The position numbers and the translations under genes are program-made. The notes under the pieces were generated by a model, which searched no databases, was not told the DNA's origin, and was given only the letters and a program-made list of their open reading frames with translations. Shown in pieces: positions 59,816 through 64,000 of a stretch of DNA of 64,000 nt. Location: contig OX637802.1 of assembly GCA_951802425.1 (NCBI GenBank), forward strand, positions 2,790,001 through 2,854,000, given 5' to 3'. The DNA comes from Clavaria fumosa. Taxonomy: Eukaryota; Basidiomycota; Agaricomycetes; Agaricales; Clavariaceae. Position 1 is the stretch's first letter; each line of letters starts with the position of its first letter.

Positions 59816-59970
59816 ATATGTATAAATCCTTGAATGCTTGTTTTTGAATTTTTGAAAATGGTCACACTTTCAAGTTCGTCAGCCTTGGAGAGGTGTGACT
59901 GTCCCACTTTTCAAGTTCAGTTCGCACCTTAGGGGGGACGTGTGACGAACATGTGGTCGAAATACTACAG

Positions 59971-60120
59971 TAGTTCTCTACATTGAAATCGAGTTACCTT
60001 CCCCTTCCGCTTCTGTTAGGGACCTGGACTGACAAGAACAGTCCCTCATTATGATGCTCACTGTCTGTTAGTACACTGAGGGTCATGCAAATATTGCATA
60101 TGGCCTCTTTTGGGGCCTCA
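59971..60120 (+). repeat. Gypsy LTR tail (150 bp)
   Basis: Near-identical to the last 150 bp of the 3' LTR at 62292-62441, ending TTTGGGGCCTCA. It is followed directly by RNase H/integrase-coding sequence, not by a primer site and gag, so the internal 5' part of this element is missing. Confidence 0.88.
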
Positions 60121-61796
60121 CCAACCTCCAATACTTCAGAAAACCCCAGAAACTGAAACCACGACAGATATGTTGGTACGGAGAGCTCCAGGAGTTCAAC
60201 TTCAAGATCAAGTATCGGACTGGTAAAAGCAACACCAAGGCCGACACTTTATCACGAAGACCTGATTACGGAGACGCAGCAGAAGAGGATGCTCCTACCC
60301 AAATATTCCCTTCCAAAGTGGATCTCCGCATCAGCTTCACCTCTGAGATGGAGACGCTCCCCCAGAAAAAGAGCGCAGAATATGTCACCAAACCCGAAGA
60401 GCTCGATGATAGCTGGATGCGAGACCGCTTTGGGCTGTGGTAGAGGCACAACACTGTGTGGATACCTCCAACAGTGCGCGAGGTGGTCCTAAACTACAAA
60501 CATGACCTCCCCATTGCAGGACACCCTGGAATTAAGAAAATGAAAGCTGCAATGCTCAAAGCTTACTGGTGGCCCAAGATGGTGAAAGATGTGGAGAAGT
60601 ACGTAGCTGGATGCAAGGGTTGCCAGAGAACCAAGCCCGATCGGACCAAACACGCTGCGCCCCTATACCCGCACCCAGTGCCGAACAGTCCCTGGTGGGC
60701 AATCAGTTGGGATATAGTAGGGCCGCTACCACAATCCTGCAGGTTTGACTCTATCCTCATGATTGTCAACAAATTCACCAAGCGCACCCTCATCAAAGTG
60801 ATCGGGTTCAACCTGACAAGCCTGGGAGCAGCATGGATATTACAAGACTGAGTATTCCGAAACCATGGAATCCCCCAGAAGGTTGTCAGCGACCACAGCC
60901 CGCAGTTTGTGTCACGATTTATGAAGGAGTTCTACCAGATGATTGGAATAAAGGCCAATCTGAGCACCACTTTCCACCCCCAGACCAACGGACAAACAGA
61001 ACGGGTGAACCAGGAGATCGAAACCTACCTATGAGAATACATGGACCATGTTCAGGACAATTGGGCAGAGTGGCTGAGTACGGCGGAGTTCGCACTGAAC
61101 AACTGGGAACATTCCATGACTGGCTACACGTCCTTCTTCTTGGACTATGGTCAACACCCTTGGAATGGCGGCATCCACCCCTGGACAGAAGTGAATCGAG
61201 CTGCTGATGAGTGGATGGCAAAGTTGGAAGAGTCGCAACGTGCTGCCAAAGAGGCTATGGAGAAGGCTGCACTGGCGATGAAGAGGAACTACGACAGCGG
61301 GAAGCGAGCCAGTCATGAGTATGAAAAGGGCAACCTTGTATGGTTAGACACACATAACCTAAAGATGGACCGCCCAAACAAGAAACTCGACAACAAGTGT
61401 GCTGGACCCTTCGCTATTGTAGAAAAGGTGGGACCAGCTGGATACCACCTCAAACTACCCCCAGCCTGGTGTATCCATGATGTATTTAATGAGGTGCTCC
61501 TTACTCCGTTCGTCCCCCCTTCCTTTGCCTCCCAAGCCCGGCCTCCTCCGCCCCCCCCCCCCGACCATCAATGATGACCATTTGGAATATGACGTTGAAG
61601 AAATTCTAGATGTGAAGAAAGTAGGGCGGGGAGTGAAGTATCTGGTGAAGTGGCTAGGTTATCCCATTGAAGAAAACACCTGGGAACCCCGTCAGAATCT
61701 CACCAATGTCACAATTCTCCTCTGCAACTTCTTCCTCAAACACCTGGACAAGGCATGATTAGCCAGTCAAGATGCCCAGCCTTGAGGAGGGGGCCA
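60121..61796 (+). pseudogene. Ty3/Gypsy pol fragment: RNase H end, integrase, chromodomain
   Basis: Starts in the RNase H end (NLQYFRKPQKLKPRQICW; FKIKYRTGKSNTKADTLSRR). Integrase zinc-binding H2C2 (HDLPIAGHPGIKKMK ... CKGCQRTKPDR, 60.5-60.64 kb), catalytic core with D in SWDIVGPLP, D in VVSDHSPQF (SDRGPQF is usual) and E in TNGQTERVNQE. C-terminal chromodomain EYDVEEILDVKK ... YLVKWLGYPIEENTWEP (61.59-61.69 kb), which in chromoviruses targets histone marks. Broken by TAG near 60441 and TGA near 60849 and 61033, and by a frame change near the Pro-rich run of C at 61550. Not functional. Confidence 0.92.
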
Positions 61797-62441
61797 TGTC
61801 AGGATTGCTTGTGTAAGCCACCACTGCTAAACCCCACAGCACACTAGGAGCTTGCAACGAGGAACGCATATAGAGTCACATGACCTATCACAACCTTAGA
61901 CGCCCGCCCGCGACCCCCCTCTGGCATCTATAGGTCTGCAATAGGCGCCCATCACGTGCTCCCATCCACATCCCCTGCACTCTCTCATGCTTTGCAATTC
62001 GTGATGGAGGCGGATCAGCAATAACCACTCTGACAGTTCCCATCAAATAATCTACCCTAATCGGGACTAGTCCAGGTCTCTCCACAGGCAGCCGAGCCCA
62101 TGCCAAGCATTTCTCTTGTTGTCCTCCCCTTATCCATGCCTCGCCGCTAGTTTCCCTATTTGGCATCTCTTTTCCCTATACTGCCTCCCCTGCCCCGCGC
62201 GACTCAGTGCACGTAGCCTCGTTCCCCCACTTATGACTCACCCTCTACACAGCCCCCTCCCTTAGTATTTATAGTGCCCATGTAATCAGTGTAGTTCTCT
62301 ATGTTGAAATCGAGTTACCTTCCCCTTCCGCTTCTGTTAGGGACCTGGACTGACAAGAACAGTCCCTCATTATGATGCTCACTGTCTGTTAGTACACTGA
62401 GGGTCATGCAAATATTGCATATGGCCTCTTTTGGGGCCTCA
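61797..62441 (+). repeat. Gypsy 3' LTR (645 bp)
   Basis: Starts TGTCAGGATTGC after a purine-rich tract (GAGGAGGGGGCCA) and ends GGGGCCTCA. The last 150 bp recur at 59971-60120. No 5' full LTR lies in the window, so no target duplication can be assigned. Confidence 0.88.
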
Positions 62442-64000
62442 TCAATTCATCCTACCTTGCACAGTTAATGACTATGACCTCGGCATGGCCGTAACACCCA
62501 TTTCATACTCTGCCCACGCGGGATCTCTGCATTCCCTGTCATCCCACCACCGATCCAACGCTTTCTTTCTTTCCTTCGTGTTTGATTCATACACACTTGC
62601 ACGCGGACGTCCATTTGGACTTCTTCAGTCATCCGGGGGCATATTTGGTCGATTTTAATGCAAGGTGAGGAGTAGAACGGATTTCTGCAGAGAGGGAGAA
62701 GTGTTGGGAGCAACCCGTCCCAGACATCGGTCTCGAATCTCGAAACACAACAACAGAATGACAGCATACCTCGACCTTTGTGTGATTGTGACAACGCGTC
62801 TCAGATAGTCTAAAACGAAGATGTTAGGCGTCGAGCGGGAGTGGAAACGTGTCAGGCTTTCGTTGCATGGTATCAATCAACATCGCTTGCCAACGACAAG
62901 GCCGGTGTAACACGACGACGAGGCTCACGCATAGAGCGGTATGCGGTCATTGTGCGCCATAAGACGGGCAAGCATGTCGGCTGCAACGAAAGAGAGAGAA
63001 GCATGTGCGTGATGTGCAGTTGGCTAGCCTAGTACAGCGGTCGACGAGCAAAGGGTCTGGGAGGGGCGGACTCGTACCAATCAGCAGGACGAGGCTGTCC
63101 ATTGGGGCTTCGGTGAAGACGAACGGCAACAGCACTCGGTCGTCAGTGCTGTTGTCCATCCATCCATTGTCCTCGTCTGGTGGTGGAGACGAGCAGTGCG
63201 GTGGCGCAGCCCTGTAACTCTGCCTCGAACTCTCATATGCGTCTAGCAGTGCACTAACGTCACCATCGCCACCCACCAAGATTCCCTGGAGGAATAGGCT
63301 ACCGAGAGCGGTGCGATCACGTCCTCGTCAGACGAGGACGTCCGGAAGTCCATCTGCACTATCGGCGTCTTACCAGCGGTCCCGACGAGCAACCCTCCTC
63401 GCTGCCCTACGCTTCCTCCGCCAGTGCACGACCGCAGCAGGGAGATGCGAACGTGCAAACGGGACAGCAGGCCGCGCCGGCACCGCTCAACGTCGTCTCG
63501 GCGTCGCCGCCGCCGTCGTCAGGCAGCGCGCCTCCGCCGTTCCCTGATCCATCGCTGCTGCCAGCGCGACGAGCTCCCCACATCTCCGGAACCAGGGACT
63601 GTCACATCTGCACCTCTACCACTACCACCATCACCAGAGCAGCAACAGCAGCGACAGCATCAACCGCAGCTGGACCGCAGCTGGACCGCCGGCGCACGCT
63701 GTCTACGCTGTCGTCGTCATTTACCGCGTCGTGCTGCTTTCCCCTCGTAATCAGCCTCTAGGTCATTCACCCTCTGCTGCCCCCGCCGTACGTGAACGCG
63801 CGTCTTATTGTGTTGGCTCATTCCACTCCCCTCCGAGAGTCGTACGAGCGTGTGATTTGGGCCAAGCATGGACGATGAGTCATTTCTTTAGACGCATTCC
63901 ATCGTCAAACAGAACATGAGTATTTTCTGCGTTGCCATCATATACATACACTTTGTGCTTAGTGTATTGAAATGTTGGCAATCGCGAATGATGAAATTTC
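62442..64000. other. Right-end unassigned region, possible broken coding fragment
   Basis: No firm gene. A minus-strand stretch 63458-62947 has coding-like sequence in two adjoining frames (LLVGTAGKTPIVQMDF and DFRTSSSDEDVIAPLS, then after a frame change near 63290 GILVGGDGDVSALLDAYESS and PPDEDNGWMDNSTDD), as if from one frameshifted gene. A plus-strand Pro/Ala/Ser-rich open stretch 63453-63761 is GC-rich and may be chance. No family recognised. Confidence 0.3.

Larger units (their letters stand above)
56212..59970 (+). mobile_element. Pogo/Tc1-mariner-type DNA transposon, 3,759 bp
   Basis: Terminal inverted repeats of 23 bp start CTGTAGTATTTCGACC; TA on both sides (56210-56211, 59971-59972). 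Carries a DDE transposase in plus orientation, itself interrupted by a palindromic insertion. Without the insertion it is about 2.7 kb. Confidence 0.88.

Overview
The window looks like a piece of a basidiomycete (Agaricomycetes) genome. Evidence: dense 40-90 bp GT-AG introns, KDZ transposases with a CxC2 cysteine cluster and Plavaka transposases (both typical of mushroom-forming fungi), Ty1/Copia, Ty3/Gypsy with chromodomain, hAT and pogo-type elements. No bacterial operons, CRISPR, tRNA or rRNA genes are seen. It splits into a host gene cluster (1-22.3 kb) and a stack of nested transposons (22.4-62.4 kb), with a short unassigned right end.

1-22.3 kb: three tandem copies, unit 7,954 bp, of one large intron-rich gene. 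I could assemble a phase-consistent 28-exon model for the middle copy, giving about 2,020 residues. The protein has a Ser tract, a long beta-rich middle, Ala-rich helical segments and a Pro-rich Ile-Pro-Ser linker. I do not recognise the family. Copies 1/2 share identical 3' halves and copies 2/3 share identical 5' halves. This is the signature of a recent unequal crossover within one of the genes. Copy 3 has an 8-bp deletion that truncates it.

22.4-24.25 kb: the 3' flank of copy 3 took a 1,239-bp hAT-like element (8-bp target duplication) and a 568-bp Tc1/mariner-like MITE (TA duplication). 24.26-54.61 kb: a Copia element (Copia A, minus strand, target duplication ACACT) about 4.8 kb long. 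It was later split by two insertions: a complete Copia B (48.4-53.2 kb, plus strand) inside its pol, and a 20.8-kb DNA transposon inside its 3' LTR.

24.5-45.35 kb is the most interesting part. It is a giant DNA element with 245-bp terminal inverted repeats, inverted 43-bp subterminal satellite arrays and a 7-bp target duplication. It carries a KDZ transposase (-), a zinc-ribbon-like gene (-), a Lys-rich unknown gene (-), a Plavaka transposase (+), a 199-residue PHD-finger protein whose N-terminus copies the histone H3 tail (-), and an unknown gene with a homeodomain-helix-like motif (+). It also holds a nested inverted-repeat unit with a decayed Pif1-like helicase.

55-62.4 kb: two adjacent 293-bp hAT MITEs; Gypsy fragments; a 3.76-kb pogo-like element with its own transposase, broken by a 1,068-bp near-perfect palindrome; and a Gypsy integrase/chromodomain fragment with a 645-bp 3' LTR. 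62.4-64 kb has no firm gene. Throughout the transposons, in-frame stops and LTR differences are almost all CpG transitions (CGA to TGA), which suggests cytosine methylation of these repeats.
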